Assembly (NCBI GenBank): GCA_963921795.1
Contig: OY997652.1
Span: 57,537,919 to 57,601,918, forward strand
Length of the DNA stretch: 64,000 bases
Source of the DNA: Nannobrachium achirus
Lineage: Eukaryota; Chordata; Actinopteri; Myctophiformes; Myctophidae
Direction of reading: 5' to 3'
Part shown: piece by piece, positions 24,235 through 35,771 of the stretch
How positions within the stretch are numbered: position 1 is the first letter of the stretch
Layout: each line of letters begins with the position of its first letter
Position numbers and translations under genes: made by a program
Notes under the pieces: generated by a model
Databases searched by the model: none
Seen by the model: only the letters and a program-made list of their open reading frames with translations
Told to the model about the DNA's origin: nothing

Positions 24235-24560
24235 ACCTCGCCCTTTAGGGTGAGGTTGCGCCAATTCTTGGCCATCTGGCCAGTGATGCATATCGGACCA
24301 GTTACCCATATATGGAGACCCCTGCATGATAGTCAACAATGTTATGTCAAAACATGCCCATATGTGGGCATTACCAAATTACCAAATATCACCTGTGATG
24401 TCACAGTGACAAGGGAACCAACCCATAGACTGTAAAAATGTGTACACACACACACACAGACAGACATGACAAGACAAGACAAGACAAGACAAGACAGACG
24501 GAGACAAGCTGTGACATTTTTCATGGTAAACTGCGACCTTCGGTCGCAACAAGTTCTTAA
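24235..24560. repeat. CArG-repeat family member
   Basis: Contains a perfect CCATATATGG at 24,306-24,315, a second partial box, an (ACAAG)n run (24,466-24,496) and the dyad TGCGACCTTCGGTCGCA (about 24,532-24,548). The same ordered words occur at 28.7, 54.7 and 3.8 kb. Confidence 0.65.
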
Positions 24561-24757
24561 CCCTAGAACACTAACGTAGGGAGATTTTCACCAGGACAAT
24601 TTTGTTTATGTGATTTTCATAATGTTGCTGATGTCTGAGGTGGGTGGGGTCTTGGGTACCTTCAGGATGATCAGTGACATCATAGGGGTGTGTTTCCCTG
24701 CCCCATCCCTGTTTTTCTCTACAGGCAGGTGTCTGGGTGAGTTGCAGCGTTAGTGAT

Positions 24758-25246
24758 TAGGGATGGAGCCCTGATCAAGGGTATAGCTCGATAACCCAAT
24801 AACAGATTTATTGAGTACCCGGTATCAATAAGCTTATGGCTTATCAAGCTTGTTATTGAGCATATAGCAGCCCATGATGTCATGTTTAAACAATCAAGAC
24901 AAGAGGCGATAAAGAAATGATTACAGTACTATCCATAATATAAACCATTTAACACTCATTGCACACTAATGAATGATTGTGTTGATGATATTTAATGATA
25001 TTATTTAATGATAATATTTGTTACTTTTGTCAGTTGTCATCTTCATAGATGGTGGTCAGCCACAAACTCACTATCACAACAACTGGCCAATAAAAAAAGA
25101 TACCAGTTATGTTCAGAATTTGCCATCTCACATCGTTCCACAAAATATTAGAAAACGCTCAATAGTGGGCTTGATAAAAGCCCGGCTCAATAAGCAGGAT
25201 CGATAAGGCGCTCATTATCAATAAAAATTAACGAGCTCCATCCCTA
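24758..25246. mobile_element. hAT-like MITE (TAGGGATGGAGC) with perfect 8-bp TSD
   Basis: The ends TAGGGATGGAGC and GCTCCATCCCTA-type complement are flanked by TTAGTGAT on both sides (24,750-24,757 and 25,247-25,254). 489 bp, non-coding, rich in ATTGAG/CAATAA words. Confidence 0.9.
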
Positions 25247-25254
25247 TTAGTGAT

Positions 25255-26327
25255 AGAGGGTATAAAATAAAATAAAACAGCCCATTCTTTATTGGCTGTT
25301 GACTGTGCCAAAGGAGACGTTCCCAGCTCCTTTACTTTACTTTAAGGAATATTTTAAAACAATACCCACCGATTTTGCACCCCCATGATAGGCCTCCCCA
25401 CCCCTTATATTCAGGTATTATGATTATAGGAGGAAGATCTTTTCAAAAAAGTGTTCAGCAAATGCATTTTTTTTTGTTTTTATGTGGCCACACCCACCTG
25501 TTCATTATATATACCTGGTTTTCACCTTTTCAAAAAGGGGAGGGGATGATACATGGTGTCATTAAAGCGGTGTATTTCGATTGGACCTTTTGACTCGAAA
25601 CCAAAAATACACAGGGAACACACATATTCTCATAACCACACCCGGGGGTCTATTAGAGTATTGTTAACTCCATAGACACTTACGAAACAGAAAATACTAT
25701 AGAAACTGGTCGAACATTGGCCAAATTGTCAAATAATATGAGAAAATGGGTTTTGGGAGGCGTTGTGAGCTTGTTCAACTATTTTCTCAATATTCATTAG
25801 TGGAAACCTAGTCAAACTAAATGTAATGCCTAAACTCCTACACTTGCAAGGTTTGGCGTCCCCAGTTCAAATTATCATTCTTTTTTGTGGGGTCCCAGCC
25901 TGAAAAGCTTGAGAACCACTGGTTTAGACAACAAGGCTGGGCTTAAGGGTCACGTGTTGTTGTGGCGGCCACCGGAGGAGGCCTTGGATGATACAGCATA
26001 ATCAAACATTTATCACTCACAGCTGGGGAAGAAATGGACGGACGCATTAAATATACAAAAGGCTGCGGCCATCACTCTGCAGGACCTGAAGTGATTTTCA
26101 TGTTGGTGCTTACATCCGAGCTTTATGCCTTGATATACTGTACATGGTAGAAGTTGGACTATTACAGTAATGGTCCATTGTGTGTGTGTATTCGTGTGTG
26201 TGTGCGTGCGTGCATGGGTGGGAGGGTGGGTGTGGGTGTGGCCATGTGGGGATTCACAGCAAATTGTTATATTTATAAGGGGAACCACTGTTAATAGATT
26301 CTAACTCTTGCTGGAGGGTATGAGGGT
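25255..26327. other. Repeat-rich intergenic stretch
   Basis: Contains a decayed hAT-like element (about 25,640-25,920) ending CTTGAGAACCACTGG, with a relic hairpin arm at 25,758-25,790, and a GT-rich low-complexity run (26,170-26,245). No gene seen. Confidence 0.5.
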
Positions 26328-26898
26328 CAGGGACGTGCTGGCCATTGGGAAAAGCGGGACAACTCCCGAACGGCCGGTTCATTCCCGGCAGGTCCAGGCC
26401 GGCCATGAGGAAAAATAAATAAAAATAAAATGTCGGCCTTCGTTCCATTTTGGGGGCTGGGCGTCCTACAAAGTAAATCGTCACTGTCGGGCAGAAACCA
26501 AGTTTCAAATGTATACATTTTTTCGCAAAGCAAAGCCCTGCTTCATCATACAAGGCCGGTGCACAAAAGTAGTGAAAACAGCAGATCTACAAGCACACAA
26601 CGCCTCGCGGTGCGAGGCGTTGTGTGCTTGTAGATCGGCTGTTTTCACTAGTTTAAATCATTTTTAAAATGATAAATACAAAACAAACGGTTTTGGACAT
26701 ACAAGGTTTCCACCCGACAACAACGAAATATAACTCATGTACAGTAATTGGTCCACTGGCTTGTCACTTGTCATGATCTGAAATGGCAAATCTTTGAGTA
26801 GCAGCAGCTCTATGCAGAGAGATCTCTCTCTATCGCGCGCCATGAGGGCCTCTCCAGCTCTTTTTCCCGGGCTGAATCAGGGGCCCAGCACGTCCCTG
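26328..26898. mobile_element. hAT-like element (CAGGGACGTGCTGG) with perfect TSD, hosting a nested MITE
   Basis: The ends CAGGGACGTGCTGGCC and GGGCCCAGCACGTCCCTG are flanked by ATGAGGGT on both sides (26,320-26,327 and 26,899-26,906). A TGTCGGG-family MITE is inserted at about 26,470-26,726. Confidence 0.9.
26470..26726. mobile_element. TGTCGGG-family MITE, third copy (inverted)
   Basis: Runs from CACTGTCGGGCAGAAACC to GGTTTCCACCCGACAAC. The 81-bp central hairpin is at 26,570-26,650, arms TAGTGAAAACAGCAGATC and complement. Nested inside the hAT-like element at 26,328-26,898. Confidence 0.88.
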
Positions 26899-27164
26899 AT
26901 GAGGGTAATATCCATGCCCCTGAATTATACATGCTGCTCCTTTTGGGAAGACGTAGACTTCGCTGATATTGTGGATACTTGTGTTTGATACTAATACAGT
27001 TTAACAATTCAATTAAAATAAATGTATTCTAACCACATTAAGCCTGGTGTCCCTATTGTGGGTACATTTCCAGAGTCTTTCAACATTTTTTACATTCAAA
27101 AGTAGCAGACATTGCAGATCTTCAATCTCACAATGCATTACGATGCAATACTGTACGTTTTGAG

Positions 27165-27760
27165 GTTATTGCAACTGTAGGTCGCAGTTTACCATCAGAA
27201 CCGTCACAGCTTGTCCGTATTCGTCCGTCCATCCAGACGGACCTGTACACATTTGTAAGGTCTGTGGGTTTGCCGATCTGACATCACGCTCTGGCTTCAC
27301 CGCGATGTCACACTAACAGAATCCCTTTTATGCATAAAGGTTCCTGATGTCATCAATATTAAGCCCATATAAACAGGACTTCATATGGGAATGCCCATAC
27401 CGGTATATGGAGGCCACATCGGCCACATTAACAGAATCCATACATGTATATGGCCAAGAGGACAGATGGCCAAGACAGCCCATATTTGTGTGGCTGGTTC
27501 TACAAACAGGGATCTCCATGTATGGGCATAAAAGCGTATGATGTCAGATGTCTTAGACATCATGGGACTTTCACATAGAATAACTGAATAACTGAGTATG
27601 TTTGGGCTCTCAAAGCATATCTCCATACAGTACATGGATGGGTACCAGGGGTACCTGGGGCGTCTTACTAGTAGATACGCTATTTTCACTATTTGACGTA
27701 CTAAGAAGTGTATGTGTGTAGCATAATGCCTGTTATGTTTGTCCACTTAGATGATTGATT
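27165..27760. repeat. CArG-repeat family member, diverged
   Basis: Starts with the TAGGTCGCAG block and repeats GCCCATAT, ATGGGCATA and GATGTCATC words. It ends in TATTTTCACTA and a GATT run (27,750-27,770). No exon evidence. Confidence 0.5.
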
Positions 27761-27820
27761 GATTGATTGACTGAGGTGCAGGTGTAGGTGTAGTCCGTCT
27801 AGGTCTATAGAGTCTAGCAC

Positions 27821-27869
27821 TACAATTTATTTTGTAGTCCTAGACCCTAGGACTACAAAATAAATTGTA
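27821..27869. repeat. Perfect 23-bp-stem hairpin
   Basis: TACAATTTATTTTGTAGTCC plus TAG pairs with its exact complement across a 3-nt loop (27,844-27,846). No flanking element boundary recognised. Confidence 0.85.
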
Positions 27870-28540
27870 TAGCACAGCAGTGGTCGGATTCATTCTAATC
27901 ACCCTTGCACTACTTAATTCACAAGAGCCTTATCACAATAGAGATACAGCCAATATCTTGGATTCTCCATTGTTCAGGGATTTTCCACTTATGTCCATTA
28001 TGTGAATATAAGTGTTGTTTATGTTCTGAGTGAGATGACACAGGTTTTAAGTCCTTGAAGGCACCGGTGTAAATGAATGACTTCGAACTTAGAGCCTTTG
28101 TCTCTAAAAGTGGAGTATGCCTCGGCCCTTAGGTTTAGGCATATAGCTTTAATGAGGTTAGGGTTAAGGTTAAGGGTTAGCTACCATCTGACTAATGGGA
28201 CATCGGAAACAATGACATGGCACCCATTTTTGGATGCCATGGTAAGTTTCCAAATGAGCGAAGTCGTCCTTTTAAGTGATACTTTAGAGAGTGCTACCAA
28301 AACAAGTACTCAAATGCTACACAGTAAACCCATACGTAACATCTGTTTACACGTGCAGATGCAAAGACAAGTGGAGTGCTAGGGGATGAGGTGGAGGTTA
28401 AATGCCTAAATAGGTGAGTTGGGAGGACATTTGATCCCAGAAGGTTCATGTTGATGATTTGTTTGGAGACAGCCAGATGCCCTGACTCAACATGGGGCCA
28501 CAATTGAGATGTTATCATCATGGCGCCACATAAGAGTGCT
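27870..28540. other. Unannotated intergenic stretch
   Basis: Nothing recognisable apart from a short GGTTAGGGTTAAGG telomere-like word near 28,160. Confidence 0.45.

Positions 28541-28542
<2 letters not shown>

Positions 28543-28612
<70 letters not shown>
28543..28612. repeat. (GA)n microsatellite
   Basis: About 70 bp of uninterrupted GA dinucleotides. Confidence 0.97.
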
Positions 28613-28618
<6 letters not shown>

Positions 28619-28699
28619 GCGGTTTAAATAGGCTTCTTATTTAACTGCACTCCTGCAATAATTAGGAGTTTCCGGTGAAGGACCGAACAGAAGACACAG

Positions 28700-29140
28700 G
28701 CTCCCATTATTGCGACCGTAGGTCGCATTTACTATGAAAACCTGCAGCTCATATGCGTCAGTCAGTCACGCCCTTATGTTATGTGTTTCAGTCAGTCAGG
28801 CCAAGACAGAATTAATTTGCAAGTTTGACGTCACAGGCCACGGCAACCACACTTGCAAATTAATTCTGTCCTTGTCCCTCTTATGCCCATATATGGACTG
28901 GAGATCCCTGATGTCATCAATATTAATCCCACATCTGGGAATGTCCATATATGGACATATTGTGTCATCTCATGACAACCAGTGTGGTTGTTGCGACGCA
29001 AGTCACACTTGCAAATGTAATTCCCTTTTATGCTCATATATGGAGTTCCTTGATGTCATCAATATTAAGCCTACATCTGGGAATGCCCATATATGGGCAT
29101 ATTGTGTCAGTCTCTGTTGTTTCAGCCCGAGGTAGCTTCT
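28700..29140. repeat. CArG-repeat family member with three perfect CCATATATGG boxes
   Basis: Begins with the GCGACCGTAGGTCGCA dyad (about 28,709). Perfect CCATATATGG palindromes lie at 28,887, 28,945 and 29,087, each paired with a TGATGTCATCAATATTA block. GCAAATTAATTCTGTC occurs in both orientations (28,810-28,870). Confidence 0.75.
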
Positions 29141-29164
29141 TTCCCTTTACTGGTTATTGTAGAA

Positions 29165-29852
29165 CAGGGGTGGGCAACTTTGATGATGGAAAGGGCCACT
29201 ATATTTTCACACTCACTCCAGAGGGCCACAATTCATATACAGGGTTCGCAGCGCGACACGTTTTGAGCTTGTAGATCTGCTATTTTTTGCTATTTTTGAA
29301 TTGGAATCCTGAATTCTTTATTTTAGCTATTTTTGATTTGGAATCATGAAAAGTAAAACTTTTATTTAATTTCCAATGCATTTATATGCTCTTATGTTAA
29401 CTTTATGAACTTAAATACAAATACATTGTGCTTAAAAAAGACTAGTACTAGTCATTGAGCTACTAATATGGTTACACTCCGCCATTCCGAAACATCGCCA
29501 TTCCGCACATTGACTTACATTGTTAGCCTAACCCTAACCCTAACCCTAACCTAACCCTAACCCTAACCCTAACCCTAACCCTAACCCTTACCCTAACCCT
29601 AACCCTAACCTAACCCTAACCCTAACCTAACCCTAACCCTAACCCTAACCCTTTCGGAATGGCGATGTTTCGGAATGGCGGTCTGTTGCCACTAATATAG
29701 ACTGAAGTAATTAAAGCGGGTCATGTTTGGATGTTTGGAATTGTAACAGCTGAAATCAATAATATCAGTATTCTGATATTAACCTGAGGGCCGCATTAGT
29801 GAAGGTGGAGGCCGCATGTGGCCCCCGGGCCGCCAGTTGCCCATGTTTATAG
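29165..29852. mobile_element. hAT-like element hosting a telomere-repeat MITE
   Basis: Starts CAGGGGTGGGCAACT and ends in AGTTGCCCATG-type sequence. Flanked by TTGTAGAA and CTGTAGAA (7 of 8). It contains a solo hairpin arm (29,262-29,290) and the complete telomere-repeat element at 29,470-29,690. Confidence 0.8.
29470..29690. mobile_element. TIR element carrying a CCCTAA telomere-like array (T1)
   Basis: The left TIR reads GGTTACACTCCGCCATTCCG; the right TIR is its complement with decay. Each TIR holds GCCATTCCG twice. Flanked by an exact ACTAATAT duplication (29,462-29,469 and 29,691-29,698). The interior 29,526-29,652 is an array of CCCTAA with variants. Non-coding; the duplication shows that the array arrived by transposition. 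Confidence 0.9.
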
Positions 29853-29929
29853 CTGTAGAAGATAACTTTTTCATCAAGCGGTTGCATACAGATATTGTAT
29901 GACACAGTGGTTCAAGTGTAAACTCTTAA

Positions 29930-30162
29930 GGTGTCAGACCGCCATTCCGAAACGCCGCCATTCCGAACATTGACTAGGGTTAGGGTTAGGGTTAGGGTTA
30001 GGGTTAGGGGTAGGGTTAGGGGTAGGGTTAGGGTTAGTTAGGGTTAGGGTTAGGGTTAGGGTAAGGGTTAGGGTTAGGGTTAGAGTTAGGGTTAGAAGTC
30101 AATGTTCGGAATGGCGGTGTTTCGGAATGGCGGGGTGTAACCGGGAATGGCGGGGTGTAACC
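29930..30162. mobile_element. TIR element carrying a TTAGGG telomere-like array (T2)
   Basis: The same TIR family as T1 (GACCGCCATTCCGAAAC on the left; GTTTCGGAATGGCGGGG on the right), with the array in the opposite orientation (29,973-30,095). Flanked by a perfect 9-bp duplication AACTCTTAA (29,921-29,929 and 30,163-30,171). The right terminal 20 bp are duplicated. Confidence 0.9.
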
Positions 30163-30171
30163 AACTCTTAA

Positions 30172-30511
30172 GGGGAACACACACTGGACGCGGAGGCGGC
30201 GCGGAAGCGGCACGTCAAAAAATACAGCCCCGTTATTTTCAATGAACTAACCCACACCGGCGGCGTCAGACGCGCGCAACCGCGGGTCTGCCGCCTCGTC
30301 TGCCGCGCCGATACGCTGCTGTTCTATTTGTCCAGCGTTGCCGCGCGGTGAACATGTTCTCCCATGGTTCTCCCCACCGGGGGAAATGGATGTGCTGTGT
30401 GGCAGCGCGCCGCATCCAGTTGGGGTTACCGTGCGGCACAGCCGGCACTTAACGTGCGTCGATACCGCGACGCGACGCTGCGCAGCCGTCCGCGTTCAGT
30501 GTGTGCTCCCC
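30172..30511. mobile_element. GC-rich MITE (GGGGAACACACACTGGACGCGG)
   Basis: Inverted ends GGGGAACACACACTGGACGC and GCGTTCAGTGTGTGCTCCCC; 340 bp rich in CGCGCCG words. It begins directly after the right duplication of T2. The GC-rich frames it creates show no conserved domain. Confidence 0.75.
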
Positions 30512-31433
30512 TTTACAAAGCTATCCTTCCTGACCAGCTTGTTCATTTTGTTCAGGGGTGGAAAGTAACTAAGTACATTTACTCAAGTACTGTACTTAAA
30601 GGAATAGTTCACCCCCAAAATGACTTTTTTTTCCTATTGATTACAAACATTTCTTTTGAATCATTTTGAAATTCTTTAACACAGCTCCGCTCTTCTGGAC
30701 GGTCCCATGGCACAAAATATTTTCAGATGTGGGTCCGCAGAACAAAATAGCATGAGCAGGGACGTGCAGAGAATGTTATAGAGGCAGGGGCTGACCATTT
30801 CTAAAAAGGCCTTTTGGTGGAAATATCGAAAATAGCCGACCTCCAAGCTCACAGAGCTTGGAGATCGGCTATTTTCGGTCTGTGATACCACACTGAAATA
30901 ACCATAATCAAGTCAATACTGGAGACAATGCTGCATTCAAGTTCAGGAGAGTTTGGACGAGGTAATTCTCTTGAATGCTGCCTTCAGGTATGGCCTGGGA
31001 AGAGGGCATTTGCATTTCTTTCACCACAGTAAAAACTGCATTCATGGTCTGGAGAGGGCACTTTTTATAAAGGGGCAGGGGATCAAGCCCCCTTTGATGT
31101 CTATGTGTGCACGTGCCTGAGCATGAGGAATAGGCTACTGATTTAGAAGACATGTATGGAATCAGCCTCATGCAGGCCTTAATGGGTTGATGAACACGTA
31201 GGCTTCCCCTGGACACACAGCCAGGCAGAGACTGCTAATGCTTTTCCTGGCCTGGTCATTCATAAACCTGATTTTCCGGAGGAAGTAAGCTGTTTAGAAG
31301 CCTATGCTGCCAGCGGCCCTGGGTGGCTACAGGGCCACTTGCCACTTGGAACCATCTCAATCAGTCCATGCTTGGAATGTGTAGCCAGGGTCTTGGGATG
31401 GTGTGTGGTTTTGCGTCCGTATGTGTGGTTGTG
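30512..31433. other. Intergenic stretch with small repeat pieces
   Basis: Includes a CAAGTACTGTACTTAA element end (30,560-30,600), a TTAAAGGAATAGTTCACCC MITE end (30,597-30,620) and the compact hairpin module at 30,827-30,877 (arms CGAAAATAGCCGACCTCCAA and complement). No gene seen. Confidence 0.55.
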
Positions 31434-32990
31434 CAGGGGTGTCGCACCAAATTCTGGGCCCTGGGTACAAGGATTCTCTGTGGAACCCCTGTGCTTTAAC
31501 TATTGAAAAATAGCAGATATACAAGCTCACAGCACTGAGTGCCATGCTCCGAGCTTGGATCAACTTTTTTTGAAAATTTAAAAAAAAAACCTATGTTTCT
31601 AGGCCTGGGGCCAATTCTGATATCTTCACAAATTGGTACCACCCAAGGTGACCGTACATTTTTTACATTTTTGACTTCCTACATGTCTCTAGTTTACATT
31701 TTGGTATGATAACCCTTTCTGATACCCAGCTTAATTGATGTTATCACCCGCTAGAGTCGGTCTCCCATCGACTTTCTATACAGGAGGAAAATACCCAGAA
31801 AAAGATTTTTTTTCTGGGTATTTAAGGAGGATCTGAGGGGTCTAACTAGGGGTTTGTCATGATGCTGAATCCATTGCAGGCATTTGTTTTGCACAAAAAA
31901 CATTCAGTGGGCTAGAAATGGCCTCAGAAAACAATATATGTATGGGTGAGTATTCATGTTAGTCGGAGGCCTTAGGGGTTTTTTTTCTCGTGCTAATCAG
32001 TCTAAAAGTGCAAAATTTTGCACAGATGTAGCTCAGGGCATGCTCTAATGATTTAGCTGGGGTGCCCGAGTCGGCGACCTTCGGGGTCGCCACAGCACCC
32101 ACAAAACTCTGAAAAGTGATGACTCATCACTTTTCATCACTAAAGTCGATGGGAGCCCAACTTGATTTGGCCGCTGTGGCGACCCCGAATGTCGCAGACT
32201 CGGGCGCCCTAGCTAAATCATTAGAGCATGCCCTGAGCTACATCTGTGCAAAATTTTGCACTTTTAGACTGATTAGCACAAGAAAAAAAACCCTAAGGCC
32301 TTCGACTAACATGAATACTCACCCATACATGTATTGTTTTCTGAGGCCATTTCTAGCCCACAGAATGTTTTTTGTGCAAAACAAATGCCTGCAATGGATT
32401 CAGCATCATGACAAACCCCTAGTTAGACCCCTCAGATCCTCCTTAAATACCCAGAAAAAAAAATCTTTTTCTGGGTATTTTCCTCCTGTATAGAAAGTCG
32501 ATGGGAGACCGACTCTAGCAGGTGATAACATCAATTAAGCTGGGTATCAGAAAGGGTTATCATACCAAAATGTAAACTAGAGACATGTAGGAAGTCAAAA
32601 ATGTAAAAAATGTACGGTCACCTTGGGTGGTACCAATTTGTGAAGATATCAGAATTGGCCCCAGGCCTATTCTATGTCAGTGGTGCTCAAACCTTTTCAT
32701 GTGAAGGACCCCCAAAATGATATGTATCTCGCCACGGACCCCCATCTCAACATTTCGGTCCAGGGACCTCCCAGAAGCAAAATTTGAGTTACAAATGTTT
32801 GCTTAAAAAATATTCAAAGATTTGCACACATTTTCATGACTTTTCAAAAATACCAGATCTTACAAGCGGTGCCGCGCTGTGAGCTTGTATCTGCTATTTT
32901 TCAATAGCTAAAGTATATAACATAACTAGGGCCCCTCCACCTTGGGCCATAGTAACTCAGTCCCACTTCCCCCCCCTTGTGACGCCCTTG
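31434..32990. mobile_element. hAT-like element enclosing palindrome B
   Basis: Starts CAGGGGTGTCGCACC and ends GTGACGCCCTTG. Flanks TGGTTGTG and TGTATGTG agree at 6 of 8. Hairpin-module relics lie at 31,503-31,565 and 32,846-32,905. The centre is the 1,070-bp palindrome. A second hAT-like end (CAGTGGTGCTCAAACC, 32,677) is nested on the right. Confidence 0.6.
31600..32669. repeat. 1,070-bp near-perfect palindrome B
   Basis: Arms of about 520 bp run from TAGGCCTGGGGCCAATTCTG to its complement. The centre at about 32,111-32,140 reads AAAAGTGATGACTCATCAC. The inner arm (TGAATCCATTGCAGGC, TTTGTTTTGCAC) is shared with palindromes A and C. Reading frames across it mirror each other and lack domains. 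Confidence 0.93.
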
Positions 32991-33894
32991 TGTATGTGTA
33001 CACACACAAGGGGCAGCAGATGAGAGGGCCTGTAAGCATTCTTACATTGCCAAAGCATTACAGTATGATACAAACATGTAATTAGATATAGACTGATGCC
33101 AGGTCATTGTTGATCTGGCATCCTAGTGTACTTGTGTACTTGTTTCAATGTACAGATTATTGATGCTGATTCTTGGTTTACCTAAGATCCAAGATGACTA
33201 TATCTATGCATTTGATGTAGCCTATTACCTTGACTCCATCGTACGACAACTTATAAACAAAGCGTAACCCTGGAGACTTGACATTTAGTATTAGGTCTTA
33301 TGATCAAATCAAGAAATCTTTGCCATGGACACGTTTGTGTACGGACATGTTGTTGACCCCTGCTTCCAACAGCACTGTTTGAAAACTGTGGCCAGCAGAA
33401 TAGTCCTTGATGACAGGAAATAACTGGAGACCTGATGGGGGTCTGCAAAACAAATACTGTATATACAAATTATTATTATTCTTTTCAGGAGAGCTCTCAT
33501 AAAGCAACAATATCTCAGCATTATAACTGCCTGCTTTGAATCATACATTTGGGATCAGTTTTACAACAATGCTGTAAAAATAGAGCTATACAGGTAGCAG
33601 TAATGAACTGGTAAGGGCAGCATGTGCATGTTGGACATGGACATTTAACTTGACTGCTTGCACCCCCTGCTGGTAACAGGGGATATAACCTACTTATCAC
33701 CAATACTAGCCTCGGGATCCAGGCATTTCATTCAAGAAATATATATTGTAGATGCACGATACGAAGATTTGGTCATCACATTTGCAAAGACCTGTGATAA
33801 AAGGCTCTTCTGGTGGTATACATGCATGAAAATGGCCATGCCAACTCCCAACATCCCCAAAGACATGATACCAGCACTATATTTAATAATAATA
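32991..33894. other. Intergenic stretch
   Basis: A fragment of the TTGGCATGA-type repeat (33,035-33,085) and an (ATT)n run near 33,470. Otherwise nothing is recognisable. Confidence 0.45.
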
Positions 33895-33995
33895 GTTACC
33901 TTCTTCCTCCCGAGGGGGGAAATCGAACAAGGGACAACCAGGGGCTCTGGTTCCCCGGCAGGCTCCCAACCATTCAGTTATGCCGCCCCCTATTT
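33895..33995 (-). mobile_element. tRNA-derived SINE fragment
   Basis: On the minus strand GGCGGCATAACTGAATGGTT (A-box-like) precedes TGTTCGATTTCCC (B-box-like; complement about 33,919-33,930). Short, with no proper acceptor stem, so not a tRNA gene. Confidence 0.5.
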
Positions 33996-34069
33996 GCCCT
34001 CAGTGTGAAAACAAAACTTGAAGAAAGGGGGGGTTTCTTCTGCAATAAACTCCATTCTGTTATATCTCC

Positions 34070-34470
34070 CCTCCATTATACCTCCCCTTTAATAATACCA
34101 AATTGTATTGTGTTTTATATCATTTTTATCGTTGATTCGTCACCTTTACAACGAGGTACAGTTTGTAAGCATTGGGCATTCGTGGAATGAGCAACACTAA
34201 ACGTGTGGGTAGCGCCGACCCAAAACATGCCAACATTTGGTCCATTATTTCCCCCCTTTAATTATGACAAATGGTATTATGTTTGATATCATTGTTATCG
34301 TTGATTTGTCACCTTTACAACGGGGTACAGCTTGTAACGAGGCACGTTTGGCTGTGTAGCTCTTGCCTCGAATGCCCGATGCTTACAAGCTGTATTTCGT
34401 TAAAGGTGACGAATCAACGATAAAAATGTTATAACACAAAAAAAATGTATTACTACAGGGGGAAATATAA
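34070..34470. repeat. Direct-plus-inverted repeat cluster (GTCACCTTTACAACG)
   Basis: The block with ATCGTTGATTCGTCACC, TTTACAACGAGGTACAG and TTGTAAGC occurs at 34,125-34,175, again directly at 34,300-34,340, and inverted at 34,362-34,430. Probably a decayed foldback element. Nothing is recognised in 34,471-35,040. Confidence 0.65.
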
Positions 34471-35771
34471 TAGACCGAAGTCAGGTTTCCTTTCTTTTTG
34501 TGCCGAGTTTAGATTTCCCATAACTTGCTCTGCCCAGGTGAGTGTTACATGTATGAACATTGCTATGCCGCCTCTAAACAGCCCTAGAGACAGATGGCAG
34601 CACTATTTGAACCCACTGATTCCAAAAACAGAAGTGAAAGGTGGGGGGGCCTTATTCAGCTATTTAAACGTGCGTGCCAACTGCCAAGAAATAAACCCAC
34701 CTCGACAGAAATCTCGCCTCACAATACTTTAGACAACTCAATAGGACTACATGTACATTTCTCTGAACTTTGACCTTAAACCAACCACATACCTTCATGG
34801 TCAATTCACTTATTCTTTCCAAACAATGTGAGAAGGTCATCTATCACTGCCACTGGTCAACATGGGCAACATTTTACTGTGCCACATTGGGGAAATCTCG
34901 CCTCACAATCACCTACACAACTCAACGCATACCACCTTTCACCAAACAAGTTCCTCAGTAGGTCTATTCACTGTTATGGAAACCACGGGAGAAGGTAATA
35001 TTCTATCACTGGTAAACATGATTTTACAGAGCCAAACTGAGAAATTCAAATTCAAATATGCTGTATTGGCATGACAAGCATTCCTACATTGCCAAAGCAT
35101 TACATACAGTATGATACAAAATAATTAAAGGTGTCAAAATTATCGCGTTAACGGCGGTAACTAATTGTTTTTATTAATTGCGTTAAAATATTTAACGCAA
35201 TTAATCCAAAAGCAGAATGACCGGCCGTGGAACACTGTCTGCGGTGGAACACTGTCTGCGGTGGAACACTGTCTTACTGTAGCCTATAGCGCAGCCACTA
35301 AGCTCCTCCATCCCCCCTCCCCTTTGTACACACTACACACGAGCATGATGTCAGACTCGGCAGTCAGCAGCGAGGGAGAGCTGCTGTCTCAAAGTGAAAC
35401 AGGATTTAGATCATTCACTGGAATAATACCTGATGATTATCATAGAATACATCTAAAAAATATATAGTCTACTCTAGCCTACTTCTACCTCTGTTCCTAA
35501 AATCCGCGATGTTGTTGGTGTGCTGGTCTGGGTGCTCCAAACTTACTTGGATCAGATGAAAGACGCACGGTAACACTGCCAGGCATGACATTAGCTTAAC
35601 GATCGCCTAGCTTGTTGAAAATGCGACCCAGATAGATCTGACGACATGCAATCAACACGTTCAGCACAACATTAATGGCAGCAGTTACAAACGCTTGTTT
35701 TCTCTGTCTCGTGCACGTGTGTCAGCTGTTTTATCTGTAACCTAGATGTCAAATAATTCTGTGTTATATTG

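Noticed and set aside
29526..30095. True chromosome end or fusion-derived telomere tract
   Set aside because: Each array is bounded by transposon TIRs and short target duplications and continues into ordinary sequence on both sides.
30266..30669. GC-rich frames suggesting a gene
   Set aside because: The GC-rich block coincides with a 340-bp MITE with clear inverted ends; no domains or splice-supported exon.
32116..32493. 125-aa frame
   Set aside because: Lies in the right arm of palindrome B and mirrors the left arm; no domain.
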